Source: Streptomyces sp. NBC_00285 (GTDB lineage Bacteria; Actinomycetota; Actinomycetes; Streptomycetales; Streptomycetaceae). From it: a stretch of 64,000 nt of DNA. The notes under the pieces were generated by a model. That model was given only the letters and a program-made list of their open reading frames with translations, made no database searches and was not told where the DNA came from. The first letter of the stretch is position 1; every line of letters begins with the position of its first letter. The DNA is taken from assembly GCF_036174265.1 (NCBI RefSeq), contig NZ_CP108055.1, forward strand, positions 248,001 through 312,000, read 5' to 3'. The translations under genes were made by a program, and so were the position numbers. Positions 25,904 to 33,645 of the stretch are shown here, one piece after another.

Positions 25904-26671
25904 ATGCACGTAAACCTGCCCCCTTCCGCCCCCGGGAGCTACGCGGCCCACGCCACCGACCTGACGAAGGTCTACGGCACGGGGGACACCCGTGTGGTGG
26001 CCCTCGACGCGGTCACGGTCGGCTTCGTCCGGAGCCAGTTCACCGCGATCATGGGTCCCTCCGGATCGGGGAAGTCCACCCTGATGCACTGCATGGCCGG
26101 TCTCGACTCGCTGTCCTTCGGGTCGGTCCGCCTCGGCGACACGGAGATCGGTTCCCTGAACGACCGTCAGCTCACCCGGCTGCGCCGCGACCGACTCGGC
26201 TTCGTCTTCCAGGCGTTCAACCTGCTGCCCACCCTGAGTGCCGTGGAGAACATCACCCTCCCCATGGACATCGCGGGCCGCAAGCCGGAGCGGGAATGGC
26301 TGGAGAGCATCATCCAGATCGTCGGCCTGGCCGACCGGCTCGACCACCGGCCCGGCCAGCTCTCCGGCGGCCAGCAGCAGCGCGTCGCCGTCGCCCGCGC
26401 GCTGGCCGGGCGGCCCGACATCGTCTTCGCCGACGAGCCCACCGGCAACCTGGACTCCCGCAGCGGGGCCGAGATCCTCGAGTTCCTGCGCGGCTCCACG
26501 AGCGCGCTGGGCCAGACCGTCGTCATGGTCACCCACGACCCCGTCGCCGCCTCGTACGCGGACCGCGTCGTCTTCCTCGCCGACGGGCGCGTCGTCGACG
26601 AACTCCACGCGCCCACCGCCGAGGCCGTCCTGGAGCGCATGGGACGCCTGGCACCCGCGCACCAGGTCTGA
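25904..26671 (+). CDS. ABC transporter ATP-binding protein (MacB/LolD type)
   Basis: About 255 residues from ATG 25904 (GAGGA upstream). Walker A is IMGPSGSGKSTLMH, the Q-loop FVFQAFNLLPTLSAVENI, the signature LSGGQQQRVAVARAL, Walker B DIVFADEPTGNLDSRS and the switch VMVTHDPVAA. The VENITLP and EPTGNLDSR forms are typical of ATPases partnered with FtsX/MacB-type permeases, such as the gene that follows. Together they would form a mechanotransmitting or export complex, often for peptide antibiotics or lipids in actinomycetes. Confidence 0.95.
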   Translation: MHVNLPPSAPGSYAAHATDLTKVYGTGDTRVVALDAVTVGFVRSQFTAIMGPSGSGKSTLMHCMAGLDSLSFGSVRLGDTEIGSLNDRQLTRLRRDRLGFVFQAFNLLPTLSAVENITLPMDIAGRKPEREWLESIIQIVGLADRLDHRPGQLSGGQQQRVAVARALAGRPDIVFADEPTGNLDSRSGAEILEFLRGSTSALGQTVVMVTHDPVAASYADRVVFLADGRVVDELHAPTAEAVLERMGRLAPAHQV

Positions 26672-26783
26672 TTCTTACGCCACGCCTGACGTTCGCTCAC
26701 CGCGCTCGACGCGTGCACGCCCCGCGCCTGACGCGCGTCCCGCTCTCCGAGCACCCCTCCCCCGGCACCCCGGAAGGCCGCCC

Positions 26784-29315
26784 GTGTTCCGCACCGCCTT
26801 GCGCAATGTCCTCGCGCACAAAGCCCGCCTGCTGATGACCATGCTCGCCGTTCTGCTCGGCGTCGCCTTCGTCGTGGGCACCCTCGTCTTCACCGACACC
26901 GTCGCCAACGCCTACAAGGAGCGGTACCTCACCACCCTGCGCGATGTCTCAGTTCAGGTCACACCGCCGTTCGACGAGGAATCCGGCGAGCCCGCAACCA
27001 TGGGTGAGGACACGCTCCGGCGCCTGCAACGGCTGCCCGGCGTGGCGTCCGTGACCGGCTCCGTCGAAGGATTCGCCGCCGTGGCCGCGAAGGACGGCCA
27101 CCCCCTCGGCGAGGGCAAGGTGGCCATGGCGGGCAACTACTTCCCCCAGGCCGACGGCAAGGACGAACGCCATCCGCTGACCACCGGACGCGCCCCCACC
27201 GGGCCCGACGAGGTGCTGGTGGACACCAGCACCGCCGACCAGGGCGGCTACAAGGTGGGCGACACCGTCCGGCTGGCCATCGACGGACCGGTGCTGCACA
27301 AGAAGCTCGTCGGCATCGTCCGCACCGACGACACCTCCGGCTCCGGCGGCACCTCGGTGTTCTTCGACAACGCCACCGCGCAGAAACTGCTTCTGAAGCC
27401 GGGTCAGTACGACGGCTTCTCCCTCAAGGCCGAGCGCGGCGCCTCCGAGCAGCGCCTCGCGGCCGAGGCGCGCGACCTGCTGCCCAAGGACTCCGACATC
27501 AGCACGGGGGCGCAGATGCGCGAGCAGCAGCGGGCCGAGGCCGCCGAGGGGGCGGACGGGCTCAGCCAGGTACTGCTCGTCTTCGCGGCCATCGCCCTGT
27601 TCGTCGGCATCTTCGTCATCGGCAACACCTTCACCATGCTGGTCACCCAGCGTTCGCAGGAGATGGCCCTGATGCGGGCCGTCGGCGCCGAACGCCGCCA
27701 GGTGACCCGTTCCGTCCTCATCGAGGCCGCCCTGCTGGGGCTGTGCGCAGGGGCCGCAGGGTTCCTCCTCGGTATCGGCGTGGCCATGAGCATGCGGCAA
27801 CTGTTCGCGTCCACCGGATCCGGCGTCCCCGACGGGCCGTTGGTCGTCGCTCCGGGCACCGTGCTGGTCTCATTCCTGGTGGGCGTCGTCGTCACCACGC
27901 TCGCCGCCTATCTGCCGGCCCGCCGCGCCGCCGCCGTGCCTCCCGTGGCCGCCATGTCCGCGCTCCACACACCCCCGCCGGTCCGCAGCCTCCGCAGGCG
28001 CAACACCATCGGTGTCGCCCTGATCGTGCTCGGTGTGCTCGGCGTGGTCGCCGCGGCGTCCAGCGGCGACCAGGGCCGCACCATCGTCCTCTTCCCGTCC
28101 GCCCTGCTGCTCATCGGCCTCATCGTGGTGACCCCGGCGCTCTCCGGCCCGGCCATCGCCCTGGCCGGGCCCCTCCTGCGCCGCTTCGGTGTCCCGGGCA
28201 CGCTGGCCCCCCGCAACGCCCGGCGCAATCCCCGGCGCACCGCCTCCACCGCCTCGGCCCTGATGATCGGGCTGTCCATGGTCACCGGCCTCACGGTGGT
28301 CGCGGTGTCCGCCACGGCATCACTGCGCCAGCGGGCCGAGAGCACCGTCACGGCCGACTTCGAGATCTCGTCGAGGAGAGGCGGCTCCCTGCCGGCGTCG
28401 GTCCATGACACCTTGGCGAAGTCCACGGCCGTGACCTCCTCGAGCCCGCAGCGCCTGAGCACCGTCCGGATCGGCGGCGACGAGGTGAACCTGACCGGTG
28501 TGGACACCCGGAGCATCGGCGACCTTCTCGACCCGAGCTTCGCATCGGGTTCGCTCGCGGCACTGGGCGCCGGAGGCGGCAAGAACCTGCTGATCGACAC
28601 CTCGACGGCCGACGTCTACGGATGGACCATGGGCCGGCGCGTTGCGGTGGTCTACGGCGACGGCAGCCGGGGCACCCTGCGGATCGGAGGCATCTACCGC
28701 AACGACGAATTCCTCCCGGCCACCATGATGCCGCTCGCCACCCTCCAGCCCCATCTGAAGGAGGTCGAGGACACCTCGGTCCTGGTGCACACCAAGGACG
28801 GCGACGGCGAGACGGTACGGCGGTCCCTGCAGCGCGCCCTCGACCAGAACCCCCTCATCCGGCTTCGGAACACCGATGACCTGGCCGATTCCGCCGGCGG
28901 CGGGGACATCACCCTGCTCCTCAACATGCTGTACGGGCTGCTGGCCATGGCCGTGGTGATCGCCGTCCTGGGAGTCGTCAACACCCTCGCGATGTCCGTG
29001 TTCGAACGCACCCGTGAGATCGGGATGCTGCGCGCGGTGGGGCTCCAGCCCGAGCAGACCAAACGGATGATCCACCTGGAGTCCGTCCTCATCTCGCTGT
29101 TCGGGGCCCTTCTGGGCATCGGCGCGGGCATCTTCCTCGGCTGGGCCGCGGGCAGGATCGCCTCCGACGGCATCCAGGGGTACGAGATGGTCGTCCCCTG
29201 GGGCCGCATCGCCGTGGCCCTCGTGGGCGCCGCACTCGTCGGCGTGGTGGCGGGACTCTGGCCCGCCCGCCGGGCGGCCCGGCTGAACGTCCTCACCGCC
29301 CTCAAGGCGGACTGA
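26784..29315 (+). CDS. FtsX-family ABC transporter permease
   Basis: 843 residues from GTG 26784 (GGAAGG upstream). It begins with the RTALRNVLAHKARLLMTMLA type N-terminus and a membrane segment, then a large extracytoplasmic domain, then three segments (for example QVLLVFAAIALFVGIFVIGN). The second half repeats the arrangement, with TLAPRNARRNPRRTASTASA, a second extracytoplasmic domain and four C-terminal membrane segments (LAMAVVIAVLGVVNTLAMSV). This two-FtsX-domain layout is usual for the family in Streptomyces. It lies downstream of its ATPase. Confidence 0.93.
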   Translation: MFRTALRNVLAHKARLLMTMLAVLLGVAFVVGTLVFTDTVANAYKERYLTTLRDVSVQVTPPFDEESGEPATMGEDTLRRLQRLPGVASVTGSVEGFAAVAAKDGHPLGEGKVAMAGNYFPQADGKDERHPLTTGRAPTGPDEVLVDTSTADQGGYKVGDTVRLAIDGPVLHKKLVGIVRTDDTSGSGGTSVFFDNATAQKLLLKPGQYDGFSLKAERGASEQRLAAEARDLLPKDSDISTGAQMREQQRAEAAEGADGLSQVLLVFAAIALFVGIFVIGNTFTMLVTQRSQEMALMRAVGAERRQVTRSVLIEAALLGLCAGAAGFLLGIGVAMSMRQLFASTGSGVPDGPLVVAPGTVLVSFLVGVVVTTLAAYLPARRAAAVPPVAAMSALHTPPPVRSLRRRNTIGVALIVLGVLGVVAAASSGDQGRTIVLFPSALLLIGLIVVTPALSGPAIALAGPLLRRFGVPGTLAPRNARRNPRRTASTASALMIGLSMVTGLTVVAVSATASLRQRAESTVTADFEISSRRGGSLPASVHDTLAKSTAVTSSSPQRLSTVRIGGDEVNLTGVDTRSIGDLLDPSFASGSLAALGAGGGKNLLIDTSTADVYGWTMGRRVAVVYGDGSRGTLRIGGIYRNDEFLPATMMPLATLQPHLKEVEDTSVLVHTKDGDGETVRRSLQRALDQNPLIRLRNTDDLADSAGGGDITLLLNMLYGLLAMAVVIAVLGVVNTLAMSVFERTREIGMLRAVGLQPEQTKRMIHLESVLISLFGALLGIGAGIFLGWAAGRIASDGIQGYEMVVPWGRIAVALVGAALVGVVAGLWPARRAARLNVLTALKAD

Positions 29316-29399
29316 AGCACACGCGGCACGACCTGGAACCCGGACGGCGGTCGGACGCAGTGCGGATGCCGTTGCTGGGAGCCTCAACACCCCTCAGCA

Positions 29400-29421
29400 A
29401 TCCGGGCATTTCGGCCCGGAT
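29400..29421 (-). ncRNA. Hairpin at the 3' end of a decayed TnpB element, possible omega-RNA part
   Basis: ATCCGGGC and GCCCGGAT pair perfectly over 8 bp around a 6-base loop, 12 bases beyond the TnpB stop. IS200/IS605 TnpB genes encode the omega-RNA scaffold from their 3' end into the right end of the element, so this hairpin is a plausible part of it. The full RNA and its guide border were not resolved. Confidence 0.45.
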
Positions 29422-29432
29422 GGTCCCTCTCG

Positions 29433-30280
29433 TCACCAGAGCGTGAGGGCTTCGGCTTGAGTACGGTCTCCCGCTTCTGTCTGCCGCTGGTGCGGCAGGG
29501 TTGCGCCACCTGCCCGCCCCGTCCCCGTCTTGCGGCGGGGTCGGGTGGCGCGGGTCTTGTGGCCGGCTCCACGAGGCTTCGACACCTTGGCGGTGTCCTG
29601 GTCTCCGGCCACTCCGGTACCAGTCGTTATGGCTGCCGAGAGTGCGGCGAGGTTGACGGCGTTGCCGTCCCGGTCGATGACCAGGTGACAGGCATCGCAT
29701 GCGTAGGTCCGGACGTGCAGCGGCAGTTCGGCTATCACCGCGCCGCATCCGGAACAGGTCTTCGAGGAGGGGTACCAGCGGTCGGCGGCCACGATGCGGC
29801 AGCCGTTGCGGCGGGTCTTGCACGTGAGCTGGCGGCGGATCTCCCCGAATCCGGCGTCGGCGATCCTTCGGGCCAGGCGCCGGTTGCGGAGCATTCCGGC
29901 GACGTTGAGGTCTTCGACCACGACCGTGCCGTACTCGGCCGTCACGGCGGTGGTCAGCTTGTGCAGGGCGTCGGCACGGAGGTTCGCGACCCGATGGTGG
30001 ACCTTGTTGCAGGCGGCGTTGGCCTTTCCCCAGCGCTTCGACGCTTTCTGTCAGGTCCTGCGGTCGGGGCCCTGGCGGCGGGACACGGCACGGGAGGCCC
30101 GGCTTTGATCCCGAGGTCGACGCCGACCACGACACCGGGGCGGGCGACGCGGTGGGCGTCGGCTCTGCCGGTCGCGGTGAAGATCGGGTCGATGCGCAGC
30201 GTGTAGGCGAAGGACCGGATGCAGCGGTCCGGGTAGTTGTGGGAGCGGAACGACGACCAGGACGGGGCTGCCATTACTCA
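29433..30280 (-). pseudogene. IS200/IS605-family TnpB, broken
   Basis: Pieces in more than one frame: ARPGVVVGVDLGIKAG (RuvC-I Asp) near 30120, a shifted linker, then EYGTVVVEDLNVAGMLRNRR (RuvC-II Glu), RWYPSSKTCSGCGAVIAELP with YACDACHLVIDRDGNAVNLA (zinc ribbon and RuvC-III Asp). The C-terminal half is well conserved, but the N-terminal domain is missing and frameshifts lie between the first two catalytic motifs, so it should not make an active nuclease. Confidence 0.85.
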
Positions 30281-31093
30281 AGGACGCGATCCAGTATCCC
30301 TAGTCCTTCCCCACGTCTGCCGCTCGCCGTAGGAGAGAAGCCCGGGGGACTCCAGATCGAGTCTCCCGGAACGCTTCACCAGGACTTCTTGATGCCCATT
30401 CAATTCCCCTGTCACCAGATCCGGAAGCAAAGTAAACTGAGCCCCCTGGCTATCTACTGGCGCAGAAATGCCGAAAACCGCACGTCCGGATCCATCTGAT
30501 GTCCTTCCCATAAGGATTAGGCCATCCACCCCTGCCAGCACACGCAAAATAGCGGTACGGAGCGACGCCCCCACAATCCCCAGATCATAATAGATATCTT
30601 TCACGGCCATGAGCTGCCTCTGCGCGCTTCCATCAGTCACGGAAATCAGCTGCCGAGAAAGGATTTCGGGATCGTCAGATAACGGCATGACGCCTTCCCA
30701 AACGTCCTGGAGCGTGCTGAACTCTCCAGCATGAACCCGTCGATCAACGATCTGCACATCGTGTTCCGCGCCTGCTTCCCACGGCCGGGGTGCACCAGCT
30801 GAGACAAACCCGGGAGGGTAATTTCTTCGCAGAATACGCCCCGATCCGTCCGATCTACGCCAACGCTCTATCTGAGTGGGGTGCCAGGCACTTTCAACCC
30901 TTCCACCGATCACTTGAGTCGTCAAATTTAATCCAATATCCCTAGTGTATACATACGGGCCATCGACGGTTGAAGCATGAAGCCCCGGGACAGCCTCAGC
31001 AACACCCGTCAAAAATTCAACTATGCTGATTTTGATTTGCTCAAACAACAACATCAACTCACCATCCCATTCCGAATACCGATATTCTTTCAC
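30278..31093 (-). CDS. Hypothetical protein in a lower-GC segment
   Basis: About 271 residues from GTG 31093 (AGGAAA upstream); ATG 31054 is another possible start. Base composition is clearly lower in GC than its neighbours and codon choice is less biased. No signal peptide or membrane segment. Segments such as LHASTVDGPYVYTRDIGLNL and MAVKDIYYDLGIVGASLRTA do not suggest a family. The C-terminus abuts the broken TnpB, so the last few residues may be junction-derived. Likely recent acquisition from a lower-GC donor. Confidence 0.6.
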   Translation of the reverse strand: MKEYRYSEWDGELMLLFEQIKISIVEFLTGVAEAVPGLHASTVDGPYVYTRDIGLNLTTQVIGGRVESAWHPTQIERWRRSDGSGRILRRNYPPGFVSAGAPRPWEAGAEHDVQIVDRRVHAGEFSTLQDVWEGVMPLSDDPEILSRQLISVTDGSAQRQLMAVKDIYYDLGIVGASLRTAILRVLAGVDGLILMGRTSDGSGRAVFGISAPVDSQGAQFTLLPDLVTGELNGHQEVLVKRSGRLDLESPGLLSYGERQTWGRTRDTGSRP

Positions 31094-31335
31094 AGAATGT
31101 TTTTCCTGCCAGCTCCTCAAGCAGAGTTGCTGCGGGACGGTGCCGAGTGCCTCCGCCGGCTGCAGGAGCCGTGGTCCTCCGCCTTGCTATGCACCGCACG
31201 GGCCGCCGGCCGGGCGGCCTCCTTACGGTTGGTGACCTTCGCGCCCCGGTCATGGCTCACACTCGCCGCCCCTCCCCCTCAGGCGAAGAAGACGGAGCAG
31301 GCGTTTAATCGGATGTGCGTGCGGCGCGGGGTTGC

Positions 31336-31341
31336 TAGGTT
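31336..31341 (+). promoter_or_regulatory. Possible -10 element for a leaderless start
   Basis: TAGGTT fits the TANNNT pattern and ends six bases before GTG 31348; no ribosome binding site precedes that start. This spacing is typical of leaderless actinobacterial mRNAs. Confidence 0.45.
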
Positions 31342-31347
31342 CGCCGT

Positions 31348-32079
31348 GTGGCGAAGCTGAATCAGATCATCGCAGTCGAAAAGGGCGTCAAGTCCAAGGC
31401 CCTCCAGGAGCTCACCCAGGCTCACCAGGACGTGCAGAAGCCCGCCCTGCTGGCCGGCATCTCCCGGACCTACCAGCCCAAGGACGAGGAGGGCGAGCAG
31501 TTGCCGCCCGAGTCCACGCGGGTGCAGATCAAGGCCGAGGATGCTCTGCGGGCGACCGCCGGGACGCTGACGCGGCTCTTCGACGTGACCGCGACGAAGG
31601 ACTGGGCGAACCGGTCTGCGGTCGCGGACGTGGTGGTCGACGGTACGGTGCTGTTGCCCCAGGTGCCCGTCCCCTACCTGTTGTTCCTGGAGAAGCAACT
31701 CACCGACCTGCACACCTTCGTGCGCAAGTTGCCAGTGCTCGACGCCTCCGAGTCTTGGAACCTGGACCCCTCGACGGACTCGTGGAAGACGGACCCGGTG
31801 CGGACCATCCGCACAAAGAAGGTTCCGCGCAACCACGTGAAGGCCGAGGCCACGGAGAAGCACCCGGCGCAGGTCGAGGTGTACTACGAGGACGTCCCGG
31901 TCGGTTACTGGACCACGGTGAAGTTCTCCGGCGCGCTGCCCGCCCGGCGGGTCAACGAGCTCCTCGACCGCGTTGAGAAGCTCCAGCAGTCCGTCAAGTT
32001 CGCCCGCGAGGAGGCGAACAACACCGAGGTCACCGACCAGCGGGTCGGCGACGCGGTATTCGGCTACCTGTTCCGGTAG
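31348..32079 (+). CDS. Uncharacterised actinobacterial protein (DUF7873-like)
   Basis: 243 residues, soluble, charged, no signal peptide. It starts MAKLNQIIAVEKGVKSKALQ and contains VPVPYLLFLEKQLTDLHTFV and VPVGYWTTVKFSGALPARRV, ending GDAVFGYLFR. I recall this as a conserved Streptomyces family without known function (named DUF7873 in recent annotation; from memory). Its context is notable: broken tRNA-like sequences follow directly. No ribosome binding site is seen at GTG 31348, so leaderless translation is possible. Confidence 0.75.
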   Translation: MAKLNQIIAVEKGVKSKALQELTQAHQDVQKPALLAGISRTYQPKDEEGEQLPPESTRVQIKAEDALRATAGTLTRLFDVTATKDWANRSAVADVVVDGTVLLPQVPVPYLLFLEKQLTDLHTFVRKLPVLDASESWNLDPSTDSWKTDPVRTIRTKKVPRNHVKAEATEKHPAQVEVYYEDVPVGYWTTVKFSGALPARRVNELLDRVEKLQQSVKFAREEANNTEVTDQRVGDAVFGYLFR

Positions 32080-32091
32080 CCTCCACACACG

Positions 32092-32112
32092 CCCTCCGTC
32101 GCGAGCGGAGGG
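32092..32112 (+). terminator. Hairpin after the DUF7873-like gene
   Basis: CCCTCCG and CGGAGGG pair over 7 bp around a 7-base loop, 13 bases after the stop codon. No U-run, as is usual in Streptomyces. Confidence 0.5.
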
Positions 32113-32139
32113 TGCGCGATGAGCGCAAGCTGAAACTGA

Positions 32140-32195
32140 TGTTGAAGCTGATGAAGGGGTGTCAGTTGGGGGTTCGAATCCCTCTCCCCGCACCA
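32140..32195 (+). pseudogene. tRNA-like 3' half with encoded CCA
   Basis: T-arm GGGGG-TTCGAAT-CCCTC at 32168-32184, then the acceptor 3' strand TCCCCGC, discriminator A and CCA at 32193-32195. No matching GCGGGGA acceptor 5' strand is found upstream, so only the 3' half is preserved. Confidence 0.55.
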
Positions 32196-32198
32196 CGT

Positions 32199-32338
32199 GC
32201 GGGGGTGGCCCAAGCCTGGCAGAGGCGGCCCCATGAAACTCAGATTCTCGCTCCAGTCTCAGTATTCGCCGCCGAACACCGGATCGACCGAGCGTGGGCG
32301 AACATCGACGGATAGGGGTTCAAGTCCCCTCGGCGCCT
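32199..32338 (+). pseudogene. tRNA-like sequence, interrupted
   Basis: Begins GCGGGGGTGGCCCAAGCCTG with a D-arm-like GCCC...GGC part and ends with a perfect T-arm AGGGG-TTCAAGT-CCCCT (32314-32330). The region between is far too long for a tRNA and the two acceptor strands do not pair. It looks like the 5' half of one tRNA and the 3' half of another. Confidence 0.5.
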
Positions 32339-32344
32339 CTCTCG

Positions 32345-32398
32345 TGGCGCTGTAGTTCAAAGGCAGAACACGTCGATCTCAACATGACCCGCGGTTCT
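32345..32398 (+). pseudogene. tRNA-like 5' half
   Basis: TGGCGCTGTAGTTCAAAGGC followed by AGAACA resembles acceptor plus D-arm of a tRNA. The anticodon arm is unclear and the 3' half is absent. Confidence 0.4.
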
Positions 32399-32434
32399 TA
32401 AACGCCGTCGGTGTGCGCAAATGGGTGGCAAGCT

Positions 32435-32467
32435 GGAGCCCGGGAGCTGGACATGCTCCCGGGCTCC
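32435..32467. terminator. Strong 13-bp hairpin
   Basis: GGAGCCCGGGAGC and GCTCCCGGGCTCC pair perfectly over 13 bp around a 7-base loop. It follows the tRNA-like cluster and could terminate transcription from either side. Confidence 0.7.
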
Positions 32468-32525
32468 GTCACGTTCCGGCCCGCAGCTTGGTCCTGTGAG
32501 CGGGAAGGTTCACCGGGTTTAGTGG

Positions 32526-32700
32526 TCAGGCCGCGGTGGACAGGGGTCTGCCGCCCCAGCGGATGCCTCTTTCGCTGCGGATGCGGGCGCGTTCGCGTCG
32601 TTGGGCCGCGAGGACGTCGGAGTGACGGGCGTTCTTGCTGCTCCAGCGCAGGTAGGCATGCAGGACCCGTGTCTGGACGGTGTGGTTGGGACTGACCGGG
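32526..32700 (-). pseudogene. IS630-family transposase C-terminal remnant
   Basis: The minus frame reads TVQTRVLHAYLRWSSKNARH then VLAAQRRERARIRSERGIRW and GGRPLSTAA-stop. This is the C-terminal end of an actinobacterial IS630-type transposase. The rest is missing; the neighbouring plus-strand sequence is RHS-like. Confidence 0.6.
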
Positions 32701-32975
32701 CTGGGCATCAGCAACCTCGCCTCGGCCGAGCGGGCCCAACTGCTGTCCACCGCCGGCATCTACAACGACACCGGCACCCGCGAGTCGGTCACCGACTCGG
32801 TCGCCGGCACCTTCACCGCCCGCTACGACGCCGACGGTGGCCTGGCCACCCAGACCCTGCCCGGCGGCTACACCCAAAGCGACGAACAGGACACCACCGG
32901 CTCAGCCACCGCCCGCACCGACACCCGCATCATGGACGGCACCGTCCTCGCGGCCGACTCCGTCAGCGAGAACCC
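32680..32975 (+). pseudogene. RHS/YD-repeat protein fragment
   Basis: The frame gives LTGLGISNLASAERAQLLST and TFTARYDADGGLATQTLPGG then YTQSDEQD. RYDADGGLATQTLPGG is a YD-repeat as found in RHS/wall-associated toxins. It has no start codon of its own and breaks into recombinase sequence at about 32975. Confidence 0.55.
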
Positions 32976-33196
32976 TGGACGGGTTGGAGACCGTCACTGC
33001 CAAGGGCCGGTTCGGCGGGCGCCCCCGCGACGTCGACGATGATGTCCTGGCCGTCGCGCAGTCCCACCTGCGCCGTACCGAGCCCCAGTCCGTCGCGGCC
33101 ATCGCCCGCGATCTCGGAGTGGGCCGCTCGACGCTGTACCGGGCACTGGCCCACACCGAGGCCGAGGCGGCCCAGAGGCAGGAGGGAACACAGTGA
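32976..33196 (+). pseudogene. Serine recombinase (resolvase) C-terminal fragment
   Basis: The frame reads GLETVTAKGRFGGRPRDVDD then DVLAVAQSHLRRTEPQSVAA and IARDLGVGRSTLYRALAH. This is the C-terminal DNA-binding helix-turn-helix of resolvase/invertase recombinases (GRxGGRP-VDDD, IA-LGVSRSTLYR). The catalytic N-terminal domain is missing. Its stop overlaps the start of the next frame (GTGA at 33193). Confidence 0.75.
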
Positions 33197-33479
33197 TCAC
33201 CCCCGGCGACATCAACGAGGACGTCGGCGCTTCAACGTCGTCCCAACGCGACGTCGAGCAGAGCGCCGACCAGCTCTCCCGGACGTATGACTTCCTGTCC
33301 CTGCCGGAGCTCGCGGCCGCCGACACGGACCGGGCCCAGACCTTTGGGACGCCGCTCACGACCTGCGCAGATGGCTGCTGCACCTTCCGGGGGAGGAGGA
33401 GACAGTGGCGTTCCAGCGGGGTTGGGACCAGAGCATGCGCCGTGCAAAGAGACGGATCACCGACCTTGGAGCCTCCTGA
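33193..33479 (+). pseudogene. Small hypothetical gene with a frameshift
   Basis: From GTG 33193 the frame reads MITPGDINEDVGASTSSQRD and LSRTYDFLSLPELAAADTDR. Near 33340-33350 it shifts to give AAHDLRRWLLHLPGEEETVA then FQRGWDQSMRRAKRRITDLG and a TGA at 33479. Coupled to the upstream recombinase fragment. No family recognised. Confidence 0.4.
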
Positions 33480-33645
33480 CCAGCCGGCGGCACGACGACG
33501 ATCCGATGGCTCCCGGAACCGCGGACTCTGCATCTACAGACCGAGCCGAGCGCCGGCCTCGTGCTCGCTCGGCAGGCACCTGCTGATCAACCGTCAGCCG
33601 ACCCGCCCGACCAGCATGCCGAGCCCTCCATCTCGGACCGAGTCA

